DNA from: Flavobacteriales bacterium
GTDB taxonomy: Bacteria; Bacteroidota; Bacteroidia; Flavobacteriales_D; Crocinitomicaceae
Assembly: GCA_947449575.1 (NCBI GenBank)
Contig: CANFRV010000002.1
Span: 62,001 to 126,000 of the forward strand
DNA length: 64,000 nt
Direction: 5' to 3'
Made by a program: the position numbers and the translations under genes. This document shows positions 9,301-19,645 of this stretch, piece after piece. The notes under the pieces are model-generated. The model did no database searches, was not told where the DNA came from, and was given only the letters and a program-made list of their open reading frames with translations. The number at the start of each line of letters is the position of its first letter. Positions within the stretch are counted from its first letter, which is position 1.

Positions 9301-9483
9301 ACTGTTTTATTGATAACTACGAAAGTAAGTTTTTTGAAGTGATATTTTAGAAAAATAATATGTTTTTGTGAACTTAATTATGTGAATGAGAAAATATAAA
9401 AAATGATTTAAACATTATTTCAACTTAGACTTGTAATTATCATAAGAAAATGAGTTGAATACAAACAAAATTTATTCTTTCCT

Positions 9484-9514
9484 TTGGATTTTTTAAACAT
9501 AATACGTATATTTG
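9484..9514 (+). promoter_or_regulatory. Bacteroidota-type promoter of the toxin-antitoxin operon
   Basis: TTG at 9484-9486, then 20 bases, then TATATTTG at 9507-9514 matches the TTG-N19-21-TAnnTTTG consensus. The antitoxin ATG is at 9532. A small palindrome, ACACGTGT, lies between the -7 box and the start codon and could be an operator for autoregulation by the antitoxin. Confidence 0.6.
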
Positions 9515-9531
9515 AATAAAAAACACGTGTA

Positions 9532-9774
9532 ATGACAACAAAATTAACGTTAACGCTTGAAAAATCTATCATTGAACGAGCAAAAGTATATGCTAAAAGT
9601 ACGGGTAGAAGTTTATCTGATATTATTGAAAAATACCTGGAAACGATAACGGAAGAAGAAAGTGATCAAAAAGTGTCACCGAAACTTAAAAAGATAATTG
9701 GAGCTGTTAAACTTCCGAAGGATTTTGATGAAGATAAAGAATTGGCTTCTTATTTTGAAAAGAAACATTTATGA
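9532..9774 (+). CDS. antitoxin of a VapBC-like toxin-antitoxin pair (DUF6364-like)
   Basis: An 80-residue protein with an N-terminal ribbon-helix-helix-like segment, TTKLTLTLEKSIIERAKVYA, followed by STGRSLSDIIEKYLE, the pattern of DUF6364-type antitoxins. The acidic C-terminal tail (LPKDFDEDKELASYFEKKHL) is typical of the segment that wraps around a PIN toxin. Its last four bases, ATGA, overlap the toxin start, giving translational coupling. It is expected to neutralise the toxin and repress its own promoter through the ribbon-helix-helix dimer. Confidence 0.8.
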   Translation: MTTKLTLTLEKSIIERAKVYAKSTGRSLSDIIEKYLETITEEESDQKVSPKLKKIIGAVKLPKDFDEDKELASYFEKKHL

Positions 9775-10184
9775 ATAAAATATTTGTAGACACGAATATA
9801 CTGGTCGATCTGATAGCGGACAGGAGACCGTTTAGTAAATTCGCCGTAGATCTTTTCAGTAAAGCGGAAGAACATAAAATTGAACTTTACACATCGTCTC
9901 ATTCTATTGCGACAACGCACTATTTATTGAAAAAGTATCTAGAAGAGAGGGAGTTGCGAAAAGTTCTCTACCAGTTATTAGACTTTATTCAAGTGATACC
10001 CGTGGATGTCGATGTGATTAAAAAAGGACTTAAATCAAAACATAAAGACTTTGAAGATGCAATTCAAATGTTATGCGCCTATTCCATTCAAAATATGGAT
10101 TGTATAGTTACTCGGAATACAAAAGATTTCAAGGGATGCGAGCTTTTGGTCTTGGCGCCAGATGAGCTTTTAAATAAAATATAA
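9771..10184 (+). CDS. PIN-domain ribonuclease toxin (VapC-like)
   Basis: A 137-residue PIN protein. It starts with FVDTNILVDLIADRRPF (Asp7), has the second acidic cluster HKDFEDAIQM (around Glu95/Asp96) and the third, TRNTKDF (Asp119), which together form the Mg-binding active site. PIN toxins of VapBC modules cleave tRNA or rRNA when freed from their antitoxin. It overlaps the antitoxin by four bases. Length and motif spacing are normal, so it is probably active; the RNA target is not predictable from sequence. Confidence 0.85.
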   Translation: MNKIFVDTNILVDLIADRRPFSKFAVDLFSKAEEHKIELYTSSHSIATTHYLLKKYLEERELRKVLYQLLDFIQVIPVDVDVIKKGLKSKHKDFEDAIQMLCAYSIQNMDCIVTRNTKDFKGCELLVLAPDELLNKI

Positions 10185-10272
10185 AATAGCTTCTGTTCTG
10201 ATGAAGTTTCTCACCAATTAATCAATATTTTAGTATTTCTTTTTTTTTCACTACTTTTAATTCAAAGTTTTG

Positions 10273-13200
10273 ATGAAAATGAAACAGATAGTAACCTTTT
10301 TTGTCCTTTTATTGCTCTTTCAAAATAATTTTTTTTCTCAGGAAATAAATCATTCACATTCCATACATCATGCTTTTATTGAAAATAAAGGGCAATGGGA
10401 TAAAAATGTATTATTTAAGTCTAAATTTCAGGGAGGCAATCTATGGATTCAGCAAAATAAGTTTGTATTTCATTTACAAGACTTTTCCGCTGTTCATAAT
10501 GCGCATGCCAATTTTAAAGATTCTCTCCTTGATACGGAATTGAAGCAAACGGTGGTTCATTTGAATTTCGTGGGATCCAATAAAATAAATACAATTACGA
10601 AAATAAATCAAACAGAGCAATATTTCAATTATTTTATTGGTAATAAAAAGGAAAAGTGGGCGTCGGATGTTCATGGATATAGTGAAGCTAATTTAGCGGA
10701 ATTATATGATGGTATCGATATGAAATTAATTGAACATTTGGAGGAATTAAAATATGAATTTCATGTCAAACCGAAAACGGATCCAAAAATAATTCAACTG
10801 GAGTACGTGGGGCAAAAACAACTTCAAGTAGATACAAAAGGAGCCTTGATTATTTCAACAGATCTGGGGAATATTATTGAGCAAAAACCGTATTCATATC
10901 AAATTATTAATGGAAAAATAATTGAAATTCCCTGCGCTTTTGTCCTGAATGATAATCAGGTTTCTTTTCGATTGGGAAAATACAATCCAGAGGTTGAGTT
11001 GGTGATCGATCCCGTGCTTGTTTTTGCCACCTACAGTGGATCTATCACGGATAATTTTGGTATGACCGCTACGTATGGGCATGATGGGAAAGCATATAGT
11101 GGCGGGACAATTTTTGGAAATGGATATCCTACTCCAGATAACTTAGCTTTTGATGTTACCTCAAATTTCACAGTGGTTACCGGACCAAATTATGGAATAA
11201 CAGATGTTTTTATTTCCAAGTATTCCTCCGATGGTACTTCCATGCTTTGGACATCTTTTATGGGAGGTGGCGATGAAGTGCAAGGAACGGAAATTGTGAA
11301 CAGTATGATTACGGATTTGTCTGATAATATTTATTTTTTCGGGGCAACATCTAGTGTAGATTTTCCAATTCAAGGAGGGTATCAACCAACGCATGCAGGT
11401 GGAGTGGCAGGATTAAGTTTTCTTCAAAATGGGGTATATTATACCGATCAAGGAACAGATATTTATGTCGCTAAATTAAGTGCAAATGGCCACGCATTAA
11501 TGGGTTCAACGTATATGGGTGGCTCTGGAAATGATGGTGTAAATTACAAACTTTCATCTGGCATCTATAGTTCAGCGTCTTCTTATGATTCTCTAACATA
11601 CAATTATGGTGATTCTTCAAGGGGAGAAATAATGTTAGATGAAAATGGGAATTGTGTCATTGCTTCAAGTTCTCGATCAACAGATTTTCCGGTGCTAAAT
11701 GCTTTTCAACCGGCGAATGCGGGAATGCAAGATGGCGTTATTTTCAAATTATCGAATGATTTATCTGCTCTAGGATGGTCAAGTTATTTTGGAGGTTCTA
11801 ACAATGATGGCTGTTATTCTGTTAAAATAGATTCCAGTTTTAATATCGTTTTTGCGGGAGGAACGAGCTCAAATAATTTGCCACAAACCGCAGGGAAATT
11901 TTTACCAATTTATAGCGGTGGAATCGCCGATGGTTTTGTGGGGAAAATAACACCTTCTGGACTAACTTTATCGGGAGTTAGTTATATCGGTACTTCTGAT
12001 TATGATCAAGTGTACATTGTTGAAATTGATCGAAATGACAATGTTTTTGTCGTTGGTCAATCGAAGGGTGGACTGTTTCCTGTGATTAATTCAGGATATG
12101 TAGACGCAAATAGTAGTCAGTTTATCTGCAAGTTAAATCCTTCACTGACAACGGCTTTGAACTCTACGGTTTTTGGGAATGGAAGTCCTTTGGTGAATAT
12201 TTCTCCCGCAGCATTCTTAGTGGATGTTTGTGGAAATATGTATGTTTCTGGTTGGGGTGGAAATATCTTGACAGGTGCAGCATTGACAGGCATGCCGACC
12301 ACTCCTGATGCGTTTCAAGCAAGCAGTGACGATGGATTTAATTTTTATCTTTTTGTATTGGATAGAACGTTTAATTTTAAGATTTATGCGTCCTACATTG
12401 GAGATCCTCATTCTGCTGAACATGTCGATGGAGGAACTTCTCGTTTTGACAGGAATGGCGTTGTTTACCAATCCGTTTGTGGCGGTTGCGGCGGACATAG
12501 CACATTTCCGACGTATCCAAATCCGGGAGCTTGGTCAAATTCAAACTTAAGTTCAAATTGCAATAATATTGTGTTTAAATTCGATTTCGCCATTATTCCA
12601 AAAGCTGAATTTGTGGTGGGAGATAATTTAGGGTGTACTGATTTTGAAGTTATTTTTGAAAACACCTCTTCTGCGTCGGATAGTTATCTCTGGGATTTTG
12701 GCAATGGAGACACAAGTACTATTATTTTCAATCCAATTATCACCTATTCAGATCCTGGTATCTACGACGTGTTTTTATATGTTACGGATAGTATTTGTAA
12801 CTTAACGGATACTGCCAAAATTGTCATCACGGTCGCTGAATTAACGCAATTAACTGTTTCTCCTGATGTTGAGCAATGTTACCCAAGTACTCAAATCTTA
12901 ACAGCTAATAGTTTCGGTACCGCAAGTAGCTTTGTTTGGTCTTCATCAATTAATTTTTCTGACACTTTAAATACCAATGTGTTAGATTCTACATTGACCG
13001 TAAATTCGGAGGTGAATACGACCTACTATGTGATGGTAAATAATCTAGGGAATTGTCCAAAAATTGATTCGGTCCAAATTCATTTTACGAGTTCAGATCT
13101 AGATCTTACGGGAGTTGAAGCCATTTGTTCTGGGGATATTGTGGAGATTTCAGCTATTAATACAAATCCTGCGTTGACCTTTACGTATGCTTGGTCTCCT

Positions 13201-13860
13201 GCTTCAATAATCGTGACTCCTTCGACTACAAATCAAGTATTTGTTGCACCGCCGGTTAGTCAATATGTGTATTTGACGGCAACAGCTTCCAATGGATGTA
13301 TTCTTGTGGATTCCCTTTTTATTGCGGTAAGTGTTGTAAATCCGGCTGAGGTGATCGCATCTGTTTCAGACAATCTAGTTCCAGAAGGGACAACCGTTGT
13401 ACTGACAGCTCAGCCAGATGGATTGTCCTATTCTTGGACACCGAGCGCAGGAGTGGAGAGTCCTACTTCGCAGACGACGAATACATTAGTCAACGTTACG
13501 ACTCTTTTCACCTTGTTTGTGACCGATGGAATTTGTACGAAGATGGATACTATTTGGGTGAAAATTTTCCCTTTTATCTGCAATGAACCTTCTCTGTTTA
13601 TTCCAAATGCCTTTTCTCCCAATGGTGATGGGCAAAATGATGTTTTGTATGTACGAGGCAAAATGATTAAAGATATGACATTTAGGGTATTTAATCGATG
13701 GGGAGAACTGATGTTTGAATCTTTTGAACGATCAGTGGGTTGGGATGGAACGTATAAAGGAAAAAAAATGGAGCCAGATGTATATGATTACTACTTAAAG
13801 GTAACGTGCATAGATAATGTGGAATCCATCGTTAAAGGAAATGTTACGCTTTTAAAATAA
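10273..13860 (+). CDS. large secreted protein with DUF7948 domain, PKD domain and T9SS type B C-terminal domain
   Basis: About 1195 residues from the ATG at 10273; a TTG three bases upstream is a weaker start. A signal peptide (MKQIVTFFVLLLLFQ) is followed by the HAFIENKGQWDKNVLFKS opening typical of DUF7948 proteins, then repeated GG-rich beta segments of SBBP type (LMGSTYMGGSGNDGVNY, LGWSSYFGGSNNDGCYS). A PKD domain follows near residue 790-860 (SYLWDFGNGDTSTIIFNP), then Ig-like modules, and a type B sorting domain at the end (LFIPNAFSPNGDGQNDV, FRVFNRWGELMFES, VKGNVTLLK). It is expected to be secreted by the type IX system. The M42 peptidase gene starts 6 bases after its stop. Confidence 0.9.
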   Translation: MKMKQIVTFFVLLLLFQNNFFSQEINHSHSIHHAFIENKGQWDKNVLFKSKFQGGNLWIQQNKFVFHLQDFSAVHNAHANFKDSLLDTELKQTVVHLNFVGSNKINTITKINQTEQYFNYFIGNKKEKWASDVHGYSEANLAELYDGIDMKLIEHLEELKYEFHVKPKTDPKIIQLEYVGQKQLQVDTKGALIISTDLGNIIEQKPYSYQIINGKIIEIPCAFVLNDNQVSFRLGKYNPEVELVIDPVLVFATYSGSITDNFGMTATYGHDGKAYSGGTIFGNGYPTPDNLAFDVTSNFTVVTGPNYGITDVFISKYSSDGTSMLWTSFMGGGDEVQGTEIVNSMITDLSDNIYFFGATSSVDFPIQGGYQPTHAGGVAGLSFLQNGVYYTDQGTDIYVAKLSANGHALMGSTYMGGSGNDGVNYKLSSGIYSSASSYDSLTYNYGDSSRGEIMLDENGNCVIASSSRSTDFPVLNAFQPANAGMQDGVIFKLSNDLSALGWSSYFGGSNNDGCYSVKIDSSFNIVFAGGTSSNNLPQTAGKFLPIYSGGIADGFVGKITPSGLTLSGVSYIGTSDYDQVYIVEIDRNDNVFVVGQSKGGLFPVINSGYVDANSSQFICKLNPSLTTALNSTVFGNGSPLVNISPAAFLVDVCGNMYVSGWGGNILTGAALTGMPTTPDAFQASSDDGFNFYLFVLDRTFNFKIYASYIGDPHSAEHVDGGTSRFDRNGVVYQSVCGGCGGHSTFPTYPNPGAWSNSNLSSNCNNIVFKFDFAIIPKAEFVVGDNLGCTDFEVIFENTSSASDSYLWDFGNGDTSTIIFNPIITYSDPGIYDVFLYVTDSICNLTDTAKIVITVAELTQLTVSPDVEQCYPSTQILTANSFGTASSFVWSSSINFSDTLNTNVLDSTLTVNSEVNTTYYVMVNNLGNCPKIDSVQIHFTSSDLDLTGVEAICSGDIVEISAINTNPALTFTYAWSPASIIVTPSTTNQVFVAPPVSQYVYLTATASNGCILVDSLFIAVSVVNPAEVIASVSDNLVPEGTTVVLTAQPDGLSYSWTPSAGVESPTSQTTNTLVNVTTLFTLFVTDGICTKMDTIWVKIFPFICNEPSLFIPNAFSPNGDGQNDVLYVRGKMIKDMTFRVFNRWGELMFESFERSVGWDGTYKGKKMEPDVYDYYLKVTCIDNVESIVKGNVTLLK

Positions 13861-13866
13861 ATTGGA

Positions 13867-14946
13867 ATGAAAAAAATTATCACGAAAGAATCACAAAAAT
13901 TTCTAGAAAATTATTTAAACAATGCTTCGCCGACAGGTTTTGAAGTCGAAGGGCAAAAATTATGGTTAGAGTATATCACGCCTTATATCGATGAATACTT
14001 TACAGATAATTATGGAACAACCGTTGGAGTGATAAATCCGAAGGCGGAATACAAGGTAGTTATTGAAGCCCATGCAGATGAAATATCCTATTTTGTTCAT
14101 TACATAACGAAGGAAGGGTTTATTTATGTAAGAAGAAATGGAGGTTCAGATCACATGATTGCACCTTCAAAACGAGTAAATATTCACACCGACAAAGGAA
14201 TTGTAAAAGCTGTTTTTGGTTGGCCAGCGATTCACATGCGACAAGAGAAAGAGGAAACACCCAGCATGAAAAATATTTTTTTAGATTGCGGTTGTGCTAC
14301 AAAAGAAGAAGTAGAAGCGTTGGGTGTGTATGTTGGGTGTGTGATTACGTATGAAGACGAATTCATGATTTTGAATAAAAATCGATATGTAGGTCGTGCG
14401 CTTGACAATAGAATGGGTGGTTTTATGATTGCTGAAGTTGCTCGTTTATTGAAAGAAAATAAAGTAGAATTACCGTTTGGATTATACATCGTAAATTCTG
14501 TTCAAGAAGAAGTGGGATTGAGAGGTGCGGAAATGATTGCGCAGCGAATTAAGCCAAATGTGGCCCTTATTACAGATGTTTGTCATTGTACGCAAACGCC
14601 CATGGTGAATAAGATTGAGCAAGGCGATTTACATTCCGGAAATGGTCCCGTACTTACAGTGGGTCCAGCCGTGCAGAATAATTTACTCAAACAAGTATTG
14701 AAAGTAGCTGAAAAGCACAAGATTCCGTTTCAAAGAGCAGCAGTTTCCCGAGCTACTGGTACTGATACAGATGCGTTTGCCTATTCAAACAATGGTGTGC
14801 CTTCGATGTTGATTTCATTGCCATTGCGATACATGCACACAACCGTTGAAATGTGCCGGAAAGAAGATGTAGAAAATACAATACAGTTGATCGTTGAAGC
14901 CATAAAATCGATCAAAAAAGATCAGGATTTTAGATATATGAAGTGA
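13867..14946 (+). CDS. M42 family metallopeptidase (aminopeptidase)
   Basis: A 359-residue M42 peptidase. Metal ligands and catalytic residues are visible in order: VIEAHADEISYFVHYI (His and nearby Asp), RALDNRMGGFMIAEV (bridging Asp), VNSVQEEVGLRGAEM (catalytic Glu and ligand Glu), ALITDVCH (Asp ligand) and LRYMHTTVEMC (His ligand). Family members are cytoplasmic, usually dodecameric tetrahedral aminopeptidases that trim peptides after proteasome- or protease-type breakdown. It follows the secreted type B protein by 6 bases and may share its transcript, though the two products work in different compartments. Confidence 0.92.
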   Translation: MKKIITKESQKFLENYLNNASPTGFEVEGQKLWLEYITPYIDEYFTDNYGTTVGVINPKAEYKVVIEAHADEISYFVHYITKEGFIYVRRNGGSDHMIAPSKRVNIHTDKGIVKAVFGWPAIHMRQEKEETPSMKNIFLDCGCATKEEVEALGVYVGCVITYEDEFMILNKNRYVGRALDNRMGGFMIAEVARLLKENKVELPFGLYIVNSVQEEVGLRGAEMIAQRIKPNVALITDVCHCTQTPMVNKIEQGDLHSGNGPVLTVGPAVQNNLLKQVLKVAEKHKIPFQRAAVSRATGTDTDAFAYSNNGVPSMLISLPLRYMHTTVEMCRKEDVENTIQLIVEAIKSIKKDQDFRYMK

Positions 14947-15100
14947 TTATCTGAGATAAAGTCATAGGATAATATCTTAAAAAATAAGGTTTTACCCTCT
15001 TATCTCTTCAAAAAAAATAGGATTTCAAGAGTAGCGCAATTCGTGTTCGTTTTTTTACTCTTTTCCGTTTATATTTACAATGTCTTAAACTTAAATAACG

Positions 15101-17135
15101 ATGACTATGAAAAAAATTACTTTTTTAGGATCAATTTTTTTATCCTTATTTTCTCAAGCACAGACGTTTACGGATAATTTTGATTCGTATACTGCGGGGT
15201 CGCTACTTGGCCCTCAAAATTGCTGGTCAATGGTCCACATGGTCTGGGGCTGTGGGAGGTACTGATGATGTTTTGGTATCGAATGCTGATGCTTTCAGTG
15301 GTGCAAATTCTCTTCACTTTGTTTCAACCGCTTCTACTGGAGGACCATCCGATGTGATCCGTAATTTTGGAGTTCTGAATACGGGTCAGTTTTCAATGGC
15401 TTTTAATATGAAAGTGGCTAGTGGAGCTGCTGCTTATTTTAATTTACAAAAAACAGCAGTACCCGGTGTTACGTATGCATTAGATGCTATTTTTAATGAC
15501 GATGGCACATTGGTTTTTAATCAACAGGCAGGATTTATAGCTAATTACCCTCAAGGATCTTGGTTTAACTTCCGCCTTGATATTAATTTTAATACAAATA
15601 AGTGGGAAGTATTCTTTGACAATGTTTCTCAAGGATCTTTTTCTAATTCTGTGAATCAGATTGCTGCTATTGATATCTTTCCTGTAGATAATGTGACTCC
15701 TTTTAATGCTAATTATTTCATTGATGATTTCACAACCACAGTAACTCCTTATGTATTGCCTGCTGTAAATGCTGCTGTCACCTACACTAGTTTTGATGGT
15801 GCAAATATTGCAGGAAATTCAGTTCCAGTTTCGTTTAAAGTAAGAAATTTAGGAATTGGAGCTGTCACCAGTTTTGATATTGCAGCAAATTACAATGGAA
15901 TTACTGAAAATAAATCATTTACGGGATTATCAATGGCTTCATTGGCAGAGCAATCTTTTACAATGACTAATAATATTACCCTAATCGCCAGTTCATATCC
16001 TATGATAATCACTTTAAGTAATGTGAATGGAGCGGGTGCCGATGGAGATCTAACGGATAATGTGGGTGATCTTTTGGTTGATCCAATTTTGCCTGCCGCT
16101 GGAAAAATGGTTGTGACAGAAGAAGGAACAGGTACTTGGTGTGGTTGGTGTGTTAGAGGTTCTGTTTACATGGGCTTGATGACGGATAAATACCATGACT
16201 ATTGGGCAGGAATTGCTGTTCACAATGATGATCCAATGATGGATTCTATTTATAATGCAGGACTTGCTGTTACTAGTTTTCCAACAGCACTTGTTGATCG
16301 GGTTGCAGGAATTGATCCATCAGCCATGGAAGGTTCGATTTTAACACGTTTGCAGATAGCACCAAAAGCATTAATTACCAATGGAGCAACGTATGATGCA
16401 ACCACAAGGACTTTGCATGTATCAGTGTCAGCAAATTTCACTTCAAGTGCGACAAATGCCTATAAATTAGCATGTGTATTGACGGAAGATGGAGTTCATG
16501 GTACTGCTTCTGGGTACTATCAAGCAAATTATTATCAAGGAGGAGGATCAGGTGTAATGGGAGGTTTTGAGTTACTTGCAAATCCTGTCCCTGCTTCGCA
16601 AATGGTTTACAATCACGTGGCACGACAAATACAACCTTCATTTGTTGGTTCTGCAGCTGCTTTTCCAGCTACGATTGCAAGTGGAGCAACGCATACAATG
16701 GATTACACATTTGTTCTTCCAGCAACGTGGGATGAAACAAAAATTGATATCATTGGGATGTTAATTGATGGTACAGGAAAAGTTGACAATGCTGGACGTG
16801 CAACAATTGCTGAAGCAGTTACCAATGGTTTTGTTGCAGGATATGAATACGTTGGAGTAGAAAATTTACAAACAAGTCAATTTGATGATGTTTTTACAAT
16901 CTATCCAAATCCAGCTACTACAAGTGCTATGGTTACTATTAATTTGAAAAAAGAATCAAAAGTAGAATTAAGAGTTATCGATATGTCAGGAAAAGAAGTG
17001 GCTGCGCGAAACTACGGTTCAATGAGCGGTGCTTCGAATATCCAGATGAACACTTCTTCGCTAGAAGCAGGAATGTATTTAGTAGAATTGACCATTAATA
17101 ATGAAAAAACAACCAAACGATTAGTAATTAGATAA
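15101..17135 (+). CDS. Omp28-related secreted protein with T9SS type A signal, apparent frameshift near 15220
   Basis: A good start and signal peptide (ATG at 15101 or 15107, KKITFLGSIFLSLFSQAQTF) lie in one frame, which ends at a TGA near 15263. The rest of the protein lies in the next frame. Removing one T at 15220/15221 joins them as GSLLGPQNAGQWSTWSGAVG, a sensible sequence. The body has beta-sandwich repeats and an Omp28/thioredoxin-like segment with CxxC (EEGTGTWCGWCVRGSVYMG). The C terminus is a type A sorting domain (YPNPATTSAMVTINLKKESK to KRLVIR). Either the gene is broken or there is a one-base sequence error; the rest of the frame is intact for 635 codons, which favours a recent event or an error. 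A terminator follows. Confidence 0.75.
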
Positions 17136-17154
17136 TCGCAGTAAGAATGTATAG

Positions 17155-17183
17155 AAAGGGAGGCGAATGTCTCCCTTTTTTTA
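17155..17183 (+). terminator. rho-independent terminator
   Basis: AAAGGGAG, an 8-base loop, then CTCCCTTT followed by further T residues. It starts 20 bases after the stop of the Omp28-like gene and closes that transcript. Confidence 0.75.
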
Positions 17184-17300
17184 TGGCTTTATTTTGAGAA
17201 AACGGGTCTATTTCATTGAAAAATAATACTATATTTAACTCATTTTTAATACCCTATTAACAGTACTTCGAAAATTTGCGACTAATTTTATCTAAAAAAA

Positions 17301-18830
17301 ATGAAGATAAGCTTCCATTTAATACTCTGTTTATTACTTTTACAAACAGTTGGAATTGCACAAGAAAAACTCAATATAGATCAAGATTTACTGCCTTTTT
17401 TAGATCCATCGAAAGCCCCTTTTTATCATGGTGTTGCAAGCGGTGATCCGACAGAAAATACTGTGGTGATTTGGACAAAAGTTACACTTGGAACGTCGGT
17501 AAAAAAGGCCGTGATTACCTATGAAATCGCTACTGATTCTTTGTTCAATTCAATTGTTCAAAAGGGAAATTCAGTAACAGATGAAACAAAAGATTTCACG
17601 ATAAAAGAAAGAATTCAAGCATTAAAATCGAATCATATTTATTATTATCGTTTCACGTATAATTCTATTTTTTCAATTATTGGAACGACCAAAACGCTTC
17701 CCTCAAAAGTGGAATCGTTTAACATTGCATTTGCATCTTGCAGCAATTATGAATTTGGCTATTTCACCAATTATAAATTAATAGCGGAAGACGAGGCAAT
17801 AGATCTAGTAGTTCATCTAGGTGATTACATTTACGAATATGGAGTTGGGGTATACGGAGACACCACCATTGGTCGGTTCAATATTCCTTCACATGAAATT
17901 ATCACCTTAGCAGATTATAGAACACGTTATTCCTTGTATCGATTGGATAAAGATTTAATGAAATTACATCAATTAAAACCAATCATCACCACGTGGGATG
18001 ACCACGAAATTGCGGACAATGCCTATATGACAGGAGCACAAAATCACCAAGAAAATGAAGGAAGTTTCTTGAGCAGAAAAGATGCTGCAAAAAAAGCATA
18101 TTATGAATGGCTACCCATTACACCCAAAGAAAACGAGCCATTATACAGATCGTTTTCTGTTGGATCGCTCATCAACTTAATTGTCTTAGATACAAGAATA
18201 GAAGAGAGATCGAAACAAGTGGATAGTATGGAAGTATCCAATTATTACGATTCTACTCGAACAATTCTTGGAAAAAAGCAGTTCGGTTGGCTGCAGCAAA
18301 ACCTTCGTAAAAATCACACCTGGAAAATTATTTGTAATCAAGTCCCAGTTGGTCCGATGTATTATCCTTCCATTTTAAAAGGTGAAAAATACATGGATGG
18401 TTGGGATGGATATCCTTTTGAAAAAGAGAAATTTATTTCATACCTGCAACAACAAAATATTCAAAACACCATTATTGTCACAGGAGATTATCATAGATCG
18501 ATCGCTATGGAAACAGATTTAAACGGAACAAAGGAAAAGGAAGATAATGTTGCTGTAGAATTTGTAGTAACTAGTATCACCTCTGCCAACGATGATGAAT
18601 ATTATTCAAAAGAAATAGCTGAAACACGCAAGGCGTTGTATTTAAAAAATAATCCGCACATGAAGTACTGCAATAATACCGAACATGGCTATTTGACACT
18701 CCATATCACTCCAGAAGAAATTATTGCCAACTACACCAATATTACCACAATAAAAGAAAAAAATGGCAAGAAAAAGATAGATAAAACGTTTTCAGTAATC
18801 AACGGAAAAAGTGAACTTATTGAGAAATAG
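17301..18830 (+). CDS. PhoD-family alkaline phosphatase / phosphodiesterase
   Basis: A 509-residue exported protein: signal peptide at residues 1-20, the PhoD N-terminal domain (FYHGVASGDPTENTVVIWTK), then the metallophosphatase core. Metal-binding motifs are NIAFASCSNYEFGY, VVHLGDYIYEYG, TTWDDHEIADNAYM and VTGDYHRSIAM. PhoD enzymes are Ca/Fe-dependent secreted phosphomonoesterases or phosphodiesterases used for phosphate scavenging. Unlike many PhoD proteins, the N terminus looks like an ordinary Sec signal with no twin-arginine motif. It is followed by a 230-base gap and seems to be monocistronic. Confidence 0.9.
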   Translation: MKISFHLILCLLLLQTVGIAQEKLNIDQDLLPFLDPSKAPFYHGVASGDPTENTVVIWTKVTLGTSVKKAVITYEIATDSLFNSIVQKGNSVTDETKDFTIKERIQALKSNHIYYYRFTYNSIFSIIGTTKTLPSKVESFNIAFASCSNYEFGYFTNYKLIAEDEAIDLVVHLGDYIYEYGVGVYGDTTIGRFNIPSHEIITLADYRTRYSLYRLDKDLMKLHQLKPIITTWDDHEIADNAYMTGAQNHQENEGSFLSRKDAAKKAYYEWLPITPKENEPLYRSFSVGSLINLIVLDTRIEERSKQVDSMEVSNYYDSTRTILGKKQFGWLQQNLRKNHTWKIICNQVPVGPMYYPSILKGEKYMDGWDGYPFEKEKFISYLQQQNIQNTIIVTGDYHRSIAMETDLNGTKEKEDNVAVEFVVTSITSANDDEYYSKEIAETRKALYLKNNPHMKYCNNTEHGYLTLHITPEEIIANYTNITTIKEKNGKKKIDKTFSVINGKSELIEK

Positions 18831-19050
18831 AAAATGCATTTGAATTGTCGATTTAAAAGATAAATTTATTATCTCCACAAAAATACGACTTGATTCATAA
18901 AAGTGAAAAAATAGTAACCGATTTAGATTTGAGTGTTATATAAGAATAGCAGATTTGCAAGATCATGGCGTTCGTTCCCGAATTTTAAAGTTCCCTTTCT
19001 ACATTCTTGAAAAGTCTTTCGCAAATTACTTTTAATCGTGTATCTTTTCC

Positions 19051-19058
19051 TATTTTTG
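19051..19058 (+). promoter_or_regulatory. -7 promoter box almost touching the start codon
   Basis: TATTTTTG matches TAnnTTTG and ends 4 bases before the ATG at 19063, implying a leaderless or very short-leader transcript. No TTG was found at the -33 distance. Confidence 0.4.
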
Positions 19059-19062
19059 CAGA

Positions 19063-19629
19063 ATGAAATGGATTGGTCAACGTATAAGTTTTTTAGAAGA
19101 TAAGCAAAAATCAACATTTGTGATATATCCAGCAGCTACAACCATTGTCAAAGCGCTAATGGGCGCTTGGATTGGAATGTGGATGGTCATTGGTATTTCT
19201 GTTATTCTCTATAGTCTCCAATTTAAATTAAGTGATCAAGAGAATATTATTGTGGTTGTATTTCTAGCTTTTTGGTTGTATTACGCTTATAAAGTAGGTA
19301 GATCTTACTTTTGGTTGTTGTGGGGGAAAGAATTAATTAAAATAAATGAAACCGCTTTTGTGTACAAACGTTCGATCAAGAATTACGGCAAAGCAACTCC
19401 TTATTATATAGAGAATATTAAAAAAATGAGAATGCATCAACCCAAAGAAAATTCTTTGCAAGCCGTGTGGGAAAATTCTCCGTGGGTAAAAGGAGGGGAA
19501 AGAATGGAATTTGATTACATGGGCAAAACAATTCGATTTGGTCGAAAATTGAATGAAAAAGATGCTAAATTGTTTTTCGCGCTGTTGACAAAAAAGATAG
19601 AAGAAAGATTGCGGAAAGTAAAGAATTAA
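19063..19629 (+). CDS. membrane protein of unknown function with two helices and a soluble C-terminal domain
   Basis: A 188-residue protein. Two hydrophobic helices are visible at about residues 25-50 (IVKALMGAWIGMWMVIGISV) and 60-78, followed by a roughly 100-residue beta-rich soluble part (ELIKINETAFVYKRSIKNYG, MEFDYMGKTIRFGRKLNEKD). The topology of two helices followed by a beta domain resembles small bacterial PH-like membrane proteins, but this is only a resemblance. The gene starts 4 bases after a TAnnTTTG box and ends 16 bases before a convergent acetyltransferase gene. Function not recognised. Confidence 0.7.
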   Translation: MKWIGQRISFLEDKQKSTFVIYPAATTIVKALMGAWIGMWMVIGISVILYSLQFKLSDQENIIVVVFLAFWLYYAYKVGRSYFWLLWGKELIKINETAFVYKRSIKNYGKATPYYIENIKKMRMHQPKENSLQAVWENSPWVKGGERMEFDYMGKTIRFGRKLNEKDAKLFFALLTKKIEERLRKVKN

Positions 19630-19645
19630 GTGCTGAACGTAGCGG

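Noticed and set aside
9484-10184. Toxin-antitoxin pair as part of a larger defence island
   Set aside because: Neighbouring genes are ordinary metabolic and secreted-protein genes; no restriction, abortive-infection or phage genes are nearby.
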